Shown here: one piece after another, positions 9,831 through 20,484 of the stretch
How the letters are laid out: each line of letters opens with the position of its first letter
How positions within the stretch are numbered: the first letter of the stretch is position 1
From: Yponomeuta sedellus
Taxonomy: Eukaryota; Arthropoda; Insecta; Lepidoptera; Yponomeutidae
Length of the DNA: 64,000 nucleotides
Assembly: GCA_934045075.1 (NCBI GenBank)
Contig: OW203723.1
Location: 1,876,577 to 1,940,576, forward strand
Reading direction: 5' to 3'
Notes under the pieces: model-generated
What the model was told of the DNA's origin: nothing
Databases searched by the model: none
Seen by the model: only the letters and a program-made list of their open reading frames with translations
Translations under genes and position numbers: made by a program

Positions 9831-10698
9831 TGTGTGCGTTCTAAAGGTAAGTCTTATCTTTTGGTGACCCGAAGTTTCCTGATATTTCTTTGTGAGCAGG
9901 CGACCAGAAAACACATCGATCGCCATGTCTGTATTTAGTTGTCCTGCCTCGCATACAAATGTGTTTGGCAGATCTTAAACAATGGATCCTGCATCCACTT
10001 ATCCTTTTGTGACGAACAATAGTCGGATTAAAAATAATGGTCGTCATTAATTTTTATAGCTAAGTCCATACGCGATGATTGGCAGTCCATTCCTAACTCA
10101 ATAGAATCTTATGGAAAGTACGAGAATATCGATTACCGTGTTTATACTGACGTGGACGGCACGACAGAGTTTCGTAATTGAGGTAGGCAATGTACTCACA
10201 TGCTTATGAAATAAAAACAAATATAGGAATGTGTGCGTAGGTGTTTCATTCTAGAAGCGTCTAATTTACGACTCTACATTCTTGTTAACATTTCTTACGC
10301 TTGATTAATCGGCCGATGGCGTTGTATGCTTTTTTATGTAGATCTCACATGACTGCTGTAAATTATTATCCCCACGCTTAAATTATTCAAGGCGTGTTAG
10401 AGACTTGCAATAAACTTGACTGGCATTCCGTCGACGCTTGCTAAGTATAGTGGCATTGGTTTGCGGTCAGTGGTATTGGGTATTTACTTATATTATTATA
10501 ATGATCAATATCGTCCTCTACTATCTCGTCACTGAATTCTAAATTATATTTTTAGTATATCTGTTTTTGGCCTTAGCATCTATGTAATGAGATGACTTAC
10601 ACATAATTCTGTAGTACCTTCACTCACAATAGATGGGTGAAGGGACCACTCTAACGCTGCAGTGCCTAAGCCATTGTTTTTAACATAATCTAGTATCA
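9831..10698. other. Intergenic, no recognised feature
   Basis: No protein-like frame or family match was found. It is mixed AT-rich sequence and could hold downstream regulatory DNA of the neighbouring gene, but nothing shows this. Confidence 0.5.
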
Positions 10699-10928
10699 TA
10701 TTTTCTAAGGTTATCACGAGCACTAGACATTATAAAAACTGTATTTACACGGATTTTACTCGTTTAATTTTATATTTTTACAATTTTCCGACGTTTCGGC
10801 ACTTTTTCAAGTAGGTACCGTCTTCCGAGACCACGGCAGGTACTTGAAAAAGAGCCGAAACGTCGGAAAATTGTAAAAATGTAAAACTAAACGAGTAATA
10901 TCCGTGTAAATTTAACAGTTTTTATTAT
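10699..10928. mobile_element. Penelope terminal repeat, folded-back solo copy
   Basis: The left arm reads TTTTCCGACGTTTCGGCAC on the plus strand and the right arm gives its complement, GCCGAAACGTCGGAAAATTG, around a short spacer. Outer ends are ATTTTCTAAGG-like and CAGTTTTTATTATA. It is the same end sequence as the 3' region of the Penelope element at 6896. Confidence 0.7.
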
Positions 10929-11023
10929 AAACTAGCATTGCAAACTAGCACCTATACCATCCTGACAGCTAAGTCGACCAAGCCCGCGATCTCTTCAGTG
11001 TGAGCCTATTCAAAGTTTTTTTG

Positions 11024-11080
11024 TAGGCTATAAATGTCCCACTACAGGGCACAGGCCTTCCCTTAGAGAGAGAGTGTCAG
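11024..11080 (+). repeat. RTE-type 3' tail fragment
   Basis: GTCCCACTACAGGGCACAGG followed by CCTTCCCTTAGAGAGAG is the widespread 3'-untranslated motif of lepidopteran RTE-like LINEs. Confidence 0.45.
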
Positions 11081-11334
11081 GTATTTCAACATCTCAGACT
11101 AAGGATTAACTTCTGAAAAAAAAAAAAAACTCAATGCAGAAGCAAGTGGTTGACTGAAAAGAAAAATATGCCGTTCGTCTGTTGAATACGGGCTATTTCT
11201 TCGGCTATTTCTCACATAACACCACTACAGAGAAATATCTTCACAGGTGACACCTGCAGGCCACGCTATTACGTGATAGGGACACGTACCATGCAACTGT
11301 TATGTTAAGCCCTCAGTTGACAAAGGTTAATAAC

Positions 11335-11640
11335 AAGCTGTTAATCGACCGGAAACAGCTGTTAGTTGGCCAAAAAGCTTAAAGCTTACAAAAAAACCCT
11401 TTCGGCCGTCATGGCAACTAAGTTTCGTAACCGGTTGTGAAAAAGGAATTTTTATTCTTTGTCGGCAACTAGTTGCGGATAAAGAATTTTTTTTCTCTAT
11501 TCGCAACTAGTTGCCAACAAAGAATACTTTATCCGCCATGGCAACTGAGTTTCTCAACCAGTTGTGAAAAAGGATTTTATATTCTTTCTTGGCAACTAGT
11601 TGCGACAGAAATAATGGGAAGTTTTATTAATTTGTTGACA
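11335..11640. repeat. Direct and inverted GGCAACTAGTTGC repeats
   Basis: Two imperfect copies, ATGGCAACTAAGTTTCGTAA (11409) and ATGGCAACTGAGTTTCTCAA (11536), lie 127 bp apart. The palindromic GGCAACTAGTTGC sits between and after them, with an inverted GCAACTAGTTGCC. The class is unknown. Confidence 0.6.
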
Positions 11641-11743
11641 ATCTTTGCGGTCAATCCGTATATAAATCCTATTTCTAGAATTAATGGCCAGGGTTATTTT
11701 TAAATAAACTTACAGATCAGTGTTTTTTAATTTATTATATTAG

Positions 11744-11904
11744 ATGAGGCCATATGGGCGACTTGATCACTTCTGACAATAAGGCTGCTTTACTATCCTG
11801 CACCAACCCGGACTTGGCCTCCGTGGTGGAATATGGCCTAACCTTCCTGCGATGCAGAAAGAGACCCGTGCCCCAGCAGTAGGGACGTGCAAGGGTTGAT
11901 AACG
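11744..11904 (-). repeat. Rep350 fragment
   Basis: The antisense first half of Rep350 (GACTTGGCCTCCGTGGTGG, then GTGCCCCAGCAG) ends at the family's usual terminus, GGGTTGATAACG. Confidence 0.7.
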
Positions 11905-11940
11905 GTAAAGATTTTATAAGAAGCATATATTGCGGGATCT

Positions 11941-12062
11941 AAGGGCGGTAGTCTAGTTAGTATTACAATGGATTTATAGTGAGAGCTCTAAGTTCGATTC
12001 CCAGTGCGGGGATGTATCAACAGCTTTGTTTTCTAAGTTACGTACATTTGTGATGTTATAGT
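11941..12062 (+). mobile_element. SINE-C copy
   Basis: GGCGGTAGTCTAGTTAGTAT head, GTTCGATTCCC B-box-like sequence, then AAGTTACGTACATTTGTGA, the body shared with copies at 23963, 25345 and 46378. Confidence 0.6.
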
Positions 12063-12063
12063 T

Positions 12064-12442
12064 CAAATTCAAATTTAAATCAATTTATGTCAACGTAAAG
12101 AATTTACATTCTGTTTGCTGAATGTCAATGTACAAGGTAAAATGTAAGCCGCCGCCTTCGGGCCGTATTGTAGTGGAGAAAAAGGCAGCGGAGAAAAAAC
12201 TCCACTCTGACCATCTTTTCTCAAATCATCTTAAAACCAAATACATCAGTTGCCATTATGTAAACCTTATACGATTTCATTATTGTCATTAACAACCCTA
12301 AATGCCAAAGCATTAGTCAAATGTCTCACAATAATAGGGGAAAACATAAATGCTGCGGCCAGACACACGAACAGCACTCGTTCATCAGCGTAACGCAGTG
12401 CTCAGCCATCATCAGTCTCAACCATTTTGGAGGGAGATAGAT
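12064..12442 (+). repeat. RepC, uninterrupted copy
   Basis: Contains GCCGCCTTCGGGCCGTATTG, CCAAATACATCAGTTGCCAT and AGCATTAGTCAAATGTCTCA through GGAGGGAGATAG. This copy serves as the empty site for two insertions found in the second copy at 22940-23780. Confidence 0.75.
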
Positions 12443-12509
12443 GACCCGAACACGTAACAGTAGCAATGCCACTCGCCACTCACTAAACATCGCGAGGAAA
12501 TCTGAGTAT

Positions 12510-12553
12510 CTTAGCTGATCAAATAATTCAGCATTACTATTTGATCAGCTAAG
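12510..12553. repeat. Perfect hairpin, 16-bp arms
   Basis: CTTAGCTGATCAAATA at 12510-12525 is matched perfectly by its complement at 12538-12553 across a 12-nt loop. Confidence 0.85.
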
Positions 12554-12554
12554 C

Positions 12555-12640
12555 TATTACCAATTCGCGGTGGGCACGCGTGGTTATTAAGCCCATACTC
12601 TTTCTCTGAGGAAAGACTAGATAGAATAAAATATATCTAT
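12555..12640 (+). repeat. RepF copy
   Basis: CCAATTCGCGGTGGGCACGC, then TTATTAAGCCCATACTCTTTC and CTGAGGAAAGAC, matching copies at 24885 and 51040. Confidence 0.55.
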
Positions 12641-12884
12641 CGCTGTTATACAGCATTAGATAGCATTACAAGTATAATAATCGATTAGGGAATTTTATGC
12701 AAATTGTAGTGATATATAATTACTTATTGAATAATTACCTAGTACTTTCTCTAATTTGACAAATGCGGAACTATGCCCAAAAAAAATTTGCAAAAAAATG
12801 GCAGTGCGAAATGACCTTGCACTATACGGCACCTTCAAACTTTCAGGGGTCCGAGCGCGGCAAGCGCCTGACGGGTTAAAAAAA

Positions 12885-13153
12885 GTCTATCAGAATTATA
12901 CTATTTTTATTTTTAATGCACTAACCCGTGCTGAGGACAATTTTAAAAACCTATTTAGAGGCTAGAAATTCCACCCATGCCGGGATTCGAACCCGCGACC
13001 TCTGGCTATCCGTGCCAGCGCTCTTTCCAACTGAGCCAATGGGCGACTCACCGGCATCAGTGAAATTTCGAACCTCTTTACACTATTCTCTGTATTACGT
13101 ACAGGCAGCGACATCTGGCTTAAGTAAATTGCATCACTTACATGTCTATCAGA
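12885..13153 (-). mobile_element. SINE-A, 5'-truncated, perfect 10-bp TSD
   Basis: A minus-strand SINE-A of 249 bp (12895-13143) is flanked by GTCTATCAGA at 12885-12894 and 13144-13153. The 3' tail reads GTGCATTAAAAATAAAAATA on the minus strand. The 5' end stops inside the region upstream of the tRNA-like core. Tail, truncation and TSD together are the signature of target-primed retroposition. Confidence 0.9.
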
Positions 13154-13277
13154 CCTTTTCAGAAGGAGGTCTTAAGGACTCAGACCCGATAGATGCCATT
13201 AGATTGATGTGCTGTCGACTAATTCAATCAATCAGCCTCTACTCGTCCACTGCTAGACATAGGCATTCGCTGTCCTC

Positions 13278-13344
13278 GGCCATCCTCATCCAGCTACTGC
13301 CATCCTCATCCAGCCACGGCCAGCCTCATCCAGCCACTGCCAGT
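13278..13344. repeat. Short tandem repeat, about 21 bp x 3
   Basis: GCCATCCTCATCCAGC-like units repeat three times with small changes. No coding meaning is apparent. Confidence 0.6.
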
Positions 13345-13779
13345 AATCTGCCATGGTATCCACTCGAGAACTTTTGAGTCCCATCGCCTATCGGCGTATG
13401 TGATCAGCACACTGCCACTTCAGCTTGCTAATCCTAAAGGTTATATCAGTCACCTTAGTTATATGGCAGATTGTTTCATTTGTGACTAATCGCCGACTAA
13501 TTAGTAAATGAAAACTTTAAGATAAGATGTCGTGGTGTATACAATAAATAATTACAACCGTATCTAAGAAGATTTCACTCACGCCTGTATTTGAACTGCG
13601 TATCCAATTATTATTATTGAATTATTTATTGTACCAGTAAAGATTGTACAATTGGCGGGCTTAGTACTAAATAGCGTTTTATTCTAGCCAACCAACAGGT
13701 GACGCGGAGAAGGGGGTAGTGCCAAACAGTGAGATGATATTTTTAAATTAAACAATATATCAATATTACATACATGCAT

Positions 13780-13880
13780 ACATAACCTCACGCCTATATT
13801 CCAGAGGGGTAGGCAGAGACCAGGGACAGCCACTTGCCACGATCCTGACGGATCACCTTTGCTTCATCAACGTTCATAAG
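13780..13880 (+). repeat. RepD copy, interrupted at its 3' side
   Basis: CAGAGGGGTAGGCAGAGACC, GCCACTTGCCACGATCCTGA and CATCAACGTTCATAAG. It is interrupted at TTCATAAG by the hAT-like element that follows. Confidence 0.7.
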
Positions 13881-14516
13881 TAGGGTTGCAAAATTACGTA
13901 ATTTTACCGAAAAAGCTGGATATAATGCGGATATTTTACGGTAATTTATATATATTACGGTAAAATTACCGGCTACGTATGCTGAAATGTATGGCGGGGG
14001 GTGAGACGAGCGTGAAAGTGTCTGAAATAAGTGTTTTAGCAAATATTAATGTGTAACAATGGTGGATTATTAACCACCATATAGCAAATAGAACAAAACA
14101 GTGCAACATCACTTTTCATATTCTCTCAAGAAGTCCGTGTGAAGTCTTAATAAAGTCCCACATCTTTATTGAACTAAATATCACATACATTCGACATCTA
14201 TCATCAGTCATCACTCATTCATTACCTACCATTTATTGATGATAATTAAATTTTCGCAAGAAATCTTACTTGACACTGGCTAATGTGCAAACCGCACAAG
14301 CCATGAAGATGGTGATGATCGGTCGCAGTGAGTGACTGGCTCCATCTGTTGCACGGACTCGGAACTTTCATGAATTGCAGCCGCGCGGTCGCAATAGTAT
14401 TCTTAGTAAGAGTTAAATCATATTTTACCCAATTGTACCGTAAAATATAATATTTTACGTAAAATATGGTAAATTACCGAATTTTACGAAAGTAATATTA
14501 CCGCTTTACATCCCTA
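13881..14516. mobile_element. hAT-like non-autonomous element with 8-bp TSD
   Basis: Terminal inverted repeats TAGGGTTGCAAA and (complement of the right end) TAGGGATGTAAA flank 636 bp. The host sequence TTCATAAG is duplicated at 13873-13880 and 14517-14524. An 8-bp TSD and TAGGG-type ends fit hAT elements. The interior has repeated TTTTACGGTAA palindromes near both ends and no transposase frame. Confidence 0.8.
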
Positions 14517-14524
14517 TTCATAAG

Positions 14525-15112
14525 TATTCGAACCCGCAACCTCTGGCTATCCGTGCCAGCGCTCTACCAATTGAGCCAATGGGCGACTCACGGCATCAGT
14601 GAAATTTCGAACCTCTTTACACTATTATCTGTATTACGTACAGGCAGCGACATCTGACTTAAGCAAATTGAATTACTTACAGCCTCGACTACCTACTTTG
14701 CAGTTAGCTCAATTGGTAGAGCGCTGGCACGGATAGCCAGAGGTTGCGGGTTCGAATCCCGGCATGGGTGAAATTTTTAGCCTCTAAATAGGTTTTTAAA
14801 TTTGTTCCTTAGCACGGGTTAGTGCATTAAAAATAAAAATAGTATAATCATGTGGGTACAGTGATATCGTTCCGATGTTAAACCTAACTGCAAAGGTCGG
14901 GGCTGTAAGTAATTCAATTTGCTTAAGTCAGATGTCGCTGCCTGTACGTAATACAGATAATAGTGTAAAGAGGTTCGAAATTTCACTGATGCCGTGAGTC
15001 GCCCATTGGCTCAATTGGTAGAGCGCTGGCACGGATAGCCAGAGGTTGCGGGTTCGAATCCCGGCATGGGTGAAATTTTTAGCCTCTAAATAGGTTTTTA
15101 AAAATAAATTGT
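14525..15112. mobile_element. SINE-A inverted/tandem trimer
   Basis: An antisense arm (14525-14700) switches at CAGTTAG to a sense unit, followed head-to-tail by a second sense unit 303 bp later. The tRNA-like core CTCAATTGGTAGAGCGCTGG occurs at 14707 and 15010. It starts directly at the hAT-like element's right duplication. Confidence 0.8.
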
Positions 15113-15249
15113 TAAATCAAAATCGTATGCTTCCAATCTTAATTAGAATCACAGTAATATTACAGAGGCGAAAGTTTAAGTGAGTATGTTTGTTACTTGT
15201 TGACGTGTAAATGGCTGAAGAAATTTTTATAAAATTGGGTATAGAGTTA

Positions 15250-15357
15250 TCTGACACTCTTGATTAACACATAAGATGCGTTTTACTGCGGGAAAATTCT
15301 TTTTTCCCATGGGAAAATTGATAAACCGCGGGTAACCCCGCGGAGCACAGCTTGTAT
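15250..15357 (-). repeat. RepI copy
   Basis: The reverse strand carries GGTTATCAATTTTCCCATGGG-type sequence and GTGTTAATC, as in the copies at 25200 and 50815. This repeat type is common in insects; its class is not determined here. Confidence 0.5.
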
Positions 15358-15424
15358 TATCGTAAGAAGTCTACAGATTTTGCATTATTATATAATATTT
15401 TTGTTGCACTAATCCGTGCTTTAG

Positions 15425-15550
15425 ATTAGATTAGAACTCTTTATTGTACACATAAGAAAACAGAATACATAAAAAGGCTTACATATCTAAGTATTGCCGT
15501 ATACAATTGGCGGTCTTATCGCTAAAAGCTATCTATTCCAGACAACCTTC
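15425..15550 (-). repeat. LTail (LINE 3' end)
   Basis: Antisense of the tail at 1060: CTTTATTGTACAC, then ATTGGCGGTCTTATCGC and TTCCAGACAACCTT. Confidence 0.6.
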
Positions 15551-15654
15551 GGATAGATAGAACTCAAAGATGAAGAGAGTAGGTAGGTAGGTGTACATGA
15601 AGTATATTGGAAGAAAATGTACATAAACTGACTATATATGAATATTAGTTGTAA

Positions 15655-15785
15655 GTCAGTGTAACACTTAATATAACAAATATTATAATTTAATTATAAT
15701 ATTTGTTATAATTAAATTATAATATTTGTAATTTATATATTATACAAACATACATATATTAGTATAATATACTAATATATACATT
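15655..15785. repeat. AT-rich palindromic stretch
   Basis: AATATTATAATTTAATTATA and its complement alternate several times, followed by ATATACTAATATATAC. Such sequence is prone to cruciform formation; no element is recognised. Confidence 0.5.
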
Positions 15786-15802
15786 AGCCTCTAAATAGGT
15801 TT

Positions 15803-15930
15803 TTAAGATAAGATAAGAATATTCTTTATTGTAGACTGGAAAAACAACCAATACAAAACAATTGCAAATATACATAGTACAATTGGCGGCCTTATTGCTA
15901 AAAGCAATTTCTTCCAGACAACCTTACGAT
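15803..15930 (-). repeat. LTail (LINE 3' end)
   Basis: Second antisense tail copy: ATTCTTTATTGTAGAC, then GGCGGCCTTATTGCTAAAAG and CTTCCAGACAACC. Confidence 0.6.
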
Positions 15931-16369
15931 GGAACGTTGCTGAAGGAAATTAGAAAGACGGGTAGCCAGTGCAAATTTGAATATTGATACATACTTATAC
16001 TTAATAATAATACACTTACATACCGAATAAGATTTTTCATTGTCCCCACACTAGGCTAGTCCTGTGTCGTGGGCGACGATAAGTTTTCACATAAGTAGTT
16101 CCACAAACAGAAACCATCTCAAAACCGTTCCTATTTGTTTTTGCGTTTTACTTCCTTTACAAATTTCCAGTGACAATGGCAATAACACAAACTCCATTAC
16201 TGCAACATTCACGCGCAGGTACCAGGTGCTATTGTACTGAGTTTCTGGTTCAGTTGGTCACCGAACCTATTCGGAGGGTTTGCAAACGGTAGAGTTACGA
16301 TCCTGTTAAAGTTATTGAGAGCAATCATGGGATCTGATCATAAAGGCTTTACTATTAAGATGTATTTGA

Positions 16370-16470
16370 TGTACATCAAACCTCAAGCCTGTATCCCAGA
16401 GGGGTAGGCAGAGAATAGGGACTGCCGTTTGCCACGATCCTGACAGATCACCTTCGCTTCATCAACGATG
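16370..16470 (+). repeat. RepD copy
   Basis: CCAGAGGGGTAGGCAGAGAA, then GCCACGATCCTGACAGATCA and CTTCGCTTCATCAACG. Confidence 0.65.
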
Positions 16471-16554
16471 GATTAAGATAATTTTATTTGACGTATTAAG
16501 ATAATTTCAGAAAAGCTGGTCAGAGTGGAGTTTCGTTACAATATTTGACAACGA

Positions 16555-16770
16555 CAATGATGTCTGGAATTAAAGCCAGTACAATGTATGGGTTATATAT
16601 AATTATAATAATTAAGGACTTTGGAAAGAATTTTTTGTGTTTGGAGTTGTTTTATCCATTTTTTCTCTAAAACGATCTAGATTTTGAAATGGACACCTAG
16701 TTTGAATCCCAACGTTGATTAAACCGCAGTGTCTGCGCTACTTAGAATAAAACCTTTTCATTTCATTATT
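16555..16770 (+). repeat. RepE copy
   Basis: Starts GAATTAAAGCCAGTACAATG, passes GATTTTGAAATGGACACC and CCGCAGTGTCTGCGCTAC, and ends in ACCTTTTCATTTCATT. Matching full copies are at 30095 (antisense) and 55645. Confidence 0.7.
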
Positions 16771-17297
16771 TAAGTGTTAAGATTTTGTCTAGTTTTTAAA
16801 TGGCCCTATGTAATAATTTTAGACTTACATAATGCAGTTATGAGATCTCTAGTAACTGCATCAATAAGAGGTTTTGTCCACTAAAATGGACTTGAAATAT
16901 TGGGAGTCTCTCACTCTCTGCAAATATTGGGACTCAGGTAAGCACACCAATGTAGTTGAGATCCTCACATTTGCGATAGCAATTATAGTAAAGAAGGAAT
17001 AGTAAGGATTCCAACAATAAGATTGAAAACGTTTAAGATTTTGTGTGCGTTTTATAAGAGCCGCGAAGACGGTGGCGGAATGATTTTTTTTATTTTTTTT
17101 ATTTAGGTCTCAACAGTCATACAGAAAAACTATCGATCACGACAAATTTTTGCCGGAGTGGTCAGAGGTGGCGAATGACGAAAAATCTTGGTCTAAAGAG
17201 GGGAGGCCTTTGCCAATTTACAGGGGCCGAATCGCTCGTAGCCCCGGCTGCCTGAGTGATCTTAAAAAACGATCGTTAAGCAACATACTCGTAGGGT
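16771..17297. other. No recognised gene
   Basis: A T-rich run lies at 17082-17105. 17150-17290 is a moderately GC-rich stretch (GAGGGGAGGCCTTTGCC) that may be a LINE tail, but no second copy is clear. Confidence 0.35.
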
Positions 17298-17568
17298 GCG
17301 TTCAGTGTATGGATGAATGACTGTCTATGACTAACGCCAGTGGCATTTTCCCGAGCGGTTCCGTGCTGCCGTCGACAGATAGCAGTCGTTAAGCCAAGAG
17401 GCCTGGGGGGCTTGTAACCTTCTGACAGTAAGACCAGCCACTAGTATTGCAAGTATCCACTATCCACCAACCCGGACTTGGCCCCAGTGGTGGAGTATGG
17501 CCTATAACTTCCTCAGGGAAGAGATCCATGCCCCTCGGTTGGGACCTAATGGGTTGATGATGATGATG
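17298..17568 (-). repeat. Rep350 copy with (TGATGA) end
   Basis: Antisense Rep350, diverged: TGGCATTTTCCCGAGCGGTT, GGCCCCAGTGGTGGAGTATG, ending GGGTTGATGATGATGATGG. Confidence 0.65.
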
Positions 17569-17679
17569 GTAGGGGTAGGTTCATCAGGTTGGTCTAGCGG
17601 TTTTCGTCATCTTTTTTTAAATGAATCGCCAAAATATGATCTCTCGTCTTAACTCGCCTTATTTTATATTCTTTTTAAT

Positions 17680-17850
17680 GCACTAACCACTAACTAATTT
17701 CGAACCTCTTTAAATTCGAAAATTCACTGATGCCGGTAGTCGCCCATTACCTTAGTTGGGAGAGCGCTGGCACGGTTAGCCAGAGGTCACGGGTTCGAGT
17801 CCCGGCATGGCTGGAATTTTTAGCCTCCAAATAGGTTTTTAAAATCGCCT
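17680..17850 (+). mobile_element. SINE-A copy
   Basis: tRNA-like core GCCCATTACCTTAGTTGGGA with anticodon-like loop ACGGTTA, B-box-like GGTTCGAGTCCC, and post-core TTTTTAGCCTCC. Confidence 0.7.
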
Positions 17851-18114
17851 TTCTTTACAGGGTTTTTATTTCCAGTTACGCGCACTCGTAACGTAAAGTT
17901 TAATCAGCCGTTTGTAAGCAAACAATTGCGAAACCAAACGATTAACCATTACTAGGCACTTGAATCGGCCCCCAGTGCGGATGTGTGAACAGTTACTGCT
18001 ATGATGCACATAGGTCTATTCAAGCATTGTCCTCTTGCTCGTAACCTACGACATCACACTACCAACTCTTTAATTGTATCTGGACATCAAAACTACCTGC
18101 ACAGCCTCCTCAGC

Positions 18115-18440
18115 CTTTTTAGCCTCTAAATAGGTTTTTGAATTGTCCTTAGCACGGGTTAGTGCATTAAAAATAGTCATGTGGGTACAGCGATATCATT
18201 CCGATGTAAAAACCTAACTGCAAAGTAGGTACTCGGGGCTGCAAGTGATACAAATTGCTTCAGCCAGATGTCGCTGCCTGTATGTAATACAGAGATTATT
18301 GTAAAGAGGTTCGAAATTTCACTGATGCCGGTGAGTCGCCCATTGGCTCAGTTGGAAAGAGCGCTGGCACGGATAGCCAGAGGTCGCGGTTTCAAATCCC
18401 GGTATGGGTGGAATTTTTAGCCTCTAAATAGGTACCTGCA
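18115..18440 (+). mobile_element. SINE-A, end-to-end tandem junction plus one unit
   Basis: Starts with the 3' end of one unit (GCCTCTAAATAGG through GTGCATTAAAAATAG) and continues without a break into the 5' part of the next (CATGTGGGTACAGCGATATC) and its tRNA-like core at about 18338-18410. Confidence 0.75.
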
Positions 18441-18644
18441 CATGACAAACCAGTTTATAACGACCTGTAAATATATTCTACTGGCATTGTAATGGGAGTC
18501 TCCGGAAGGCATGCAGTGTAGCCGTTAATGGAAGGAAACCGGTATGATATTGTTCCCGGTTTAACCAGATCAAAATACTCGTAACAAAACGACCCTATAG
18601 ATGTCTGCTTTGATGTCCAAATTAATAATAATTTCAAAAACCTA

Positions 18645-19045
18645 TTTAGAGGCTAAAAATTCCACCCATGCCGGGATTCGAACCCGCGACCTCTGGCTAT
18701 CCGTGCCAGCGTTCTTCCAACTGAGCTTATGGGCGACTCACTGGCATCAGTGAAATTTTGAACCTCTTTACAATACTCTCCGTATTACGTACAGGCAGCG
18801 ACATCTGGCTGAAGTAATTTGCATCAATTGCAGGCCCGAGTACCTACTTTGCAGTTAGGTTTTACATCGGAATGATAGCGCTGTACCCACATTATTATAT
18901 TCTTTTTAATGTACTAACCCGTGCTAAGGACCATTTTAAAAACCTATTTAGAGGCTAAAAATTCCACCCATGCTGGGACTCGAACCGAGTTGATGGGCGA
19001 CTACCTGCAAAACTACTCGATTGTCCTTAGCACGGGTTAGTGCAG
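18645..19045 (-). mobile_element. SINE-A antisense unit plus inverted remnant
   Basis: A full antisense unit is followed by a second antisense 3' end (18900-18990). After a small scrambled core, a sense tail CCTTAGCACGGGTTAGTGC appears at 19024. The cluster is therefore both tandem and inverted. Confidence 0.65.
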
Positions 19046-19300
19046 TAAAAAAAATATTTTTAAATCTACCAAATATACATAAAACAAATCATAAAAATCG
19101 ATGAAGCCGTTTCGGAGGGATTCGGTAACAAACACTGTGACCTGAGATTTATATATATCAGATGAACTGTATTTATATATTTAATGCTAAGATTCAAAGG
19201 ATATTGTCAGTGACACATTAGTGGCAGTGTCAATGTCAATGACTTTTTGAAGCGTTTTCTCGGAAATTATTTACGGGCTTACTAATAAAGGTTATGAGCT

Positions 19301-19660
19301 GTGTATACAGCCGTTATGCGAGGTCTGCCTTTGCCTTTTCAACGACTAACTTTGTACAAGAACAACACATTCTGTACGGCAATTCGAATTTATAATCATG
19401 TACCTGATAGCTTTAAACAATTATCATTACCAATTTTTAGAAAGAAATTGTTTCAACTTTTACTAAACAAAATGTATTACAATATAAATGATTTCATTAA
19501 TGAGATCTCGTCGCGCCTAGTCGACGCTTCAGGAGACCCGAGGGCTGGTGCTTACTTTGGCCAAAGGTTAAGCCTAGCCATACAGCGAGGCAATGCCGCC
19601 ATCCTTCTTGGTACTCTGCCGCCCGACAGCGATCTGGCTCAAATATTTTATTTAAATTAG
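19301..19660 (+). pseudogene. Probable retroelement C-terminal fragment
   Basis: A 119-residue open frame. Residues 18-67 (TLYKNNTFCTAIRIYNHVPD, then FRKKLFQLLLNKMYYNINDF) resemble the extreme C-terminus of CR1/jockey-type reverse transcriptases. Residues 70-119 (SSRLVDASGDPRAGAYFGQR, LAIQRGNAA) resemble a block I associate with lepidopteran mobile elements but cannot name. There is no signal peptide, catalytic motif or promoter. The downstream AT-rich sequence has no clear AATAAA. It could instead be an exon of an uncharacterised gene, which I consider less likely. Confidence 0.45.
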
Positions 19661-20105
19661 AATGTTTTAGGTTTAGTTCCATTTTTATCATTAATTATTA
19701 TTATTATAAATATTTAAGATTTCATAGATATATTAAATGTTAATGTGTTGTTTTATGTAGCTGTGGAAGTGTTGTGTAATGTGGTTTGTAGGTTTAATGA
19801 TAAGTTATAATTCAGTATAATTTGTAATATAATTTTGACATAACTTTATTTACAATTTTATGAACTTTTAATTATACATGTTGACGTTTAATTTTATTTT
19901 ACATTGATCGTTTTAATTTTAATTGGTCTGTTGTATTGTGATATGTTGTGTTTTACACACTTTTAGGTTTTATTAATTAGATTAAATTTTTTTGTCTCTA
20001 ATTTTAATATAATATTATAATTTAAATTAGGCGATCCAGCAACAATATTTGCACACCGAAAGGTAGAACATGAAGGATCTTAAGAATAAATTTAAAACAT
20101 GACTT
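19661..20105. other. AT-rich 3' flank, no further feature
   Basis: Very T/A-rich sequence following the open frame, resembling a LINE 3'-untranslated region. No repeat family could be assigned. Confidence 0.35.
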
Positions 20106-20322
20106 TACAGTGCGTTCACATTAACTTGACGCGTGAGAGAATTGGTAGCACTGAGATATTTACTGTTACCATGTTAAATAAGAAATCATTCCCATTACTT
20201 GGGGAAAATAAAAGGATTGAGGGCTTGTTTTACCATCTTCCGATTAGGTCCAAAAGCTAATTCACGTGTTATGTCCTTGTTACCAATTCTCTCACGCGTC
20301 AAGTTAATGTGAACGCACTGTA
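20106..20322. mobile_element. Miniature inverted-repeat element with TA TSD
   Basis: CAGTGCGTTCACATTAACTT begins a terminal inverted repeat of about 40 bp (20108-20149), mirrored at 20281-20320. TA lies on both sides. Ends CAGTG...CACTG with TA duplication fit a Tc1/mariner-type MITE of 213 bp. There is no coding content. Confidence 0.85.
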
Positions 20323-20336
20323 CTTTATACTATTTA

Positions 20337-20396
20337 TTTTTTATTTTTAATACACTAACCCGTGCTAAGTACAATTTTAAAAAACCTATTTACTTA
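20337..20396 (-). mobile_element. SINE-A 3' end fragment
   Basis: TTTTTAATACACTAACCCGTGC, then AATTTTAAAAAACCTATTTA: the antisense tail only. Confidence 0.6.
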
Positions 20397-20484
20397 TTAT
20401 TATTTTACTTTACTCTGACAAACTGGTTATTTGTACGCTAAATTGCTATAAATCCAAATTCAGAGTGTATAACTTATTTATTCT

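Noticed and set aside
12928..13377. 149-codon frame across a SINE-A copy
   Set aside because: It begins inside antisense tRNA-like sequence and runs through the retroposon, its TSD and flank.
14703..14775. Possible genuine tRNA gene (A and B boxes, 7-nt anticodon-like loop)
   Set aside because: Same core occurs more than fifteen times with conserved non-tRNA flanks and TSDs; the loop has C instead of T at position 33 and the T stem has a mismatch. It is a retroposon core.
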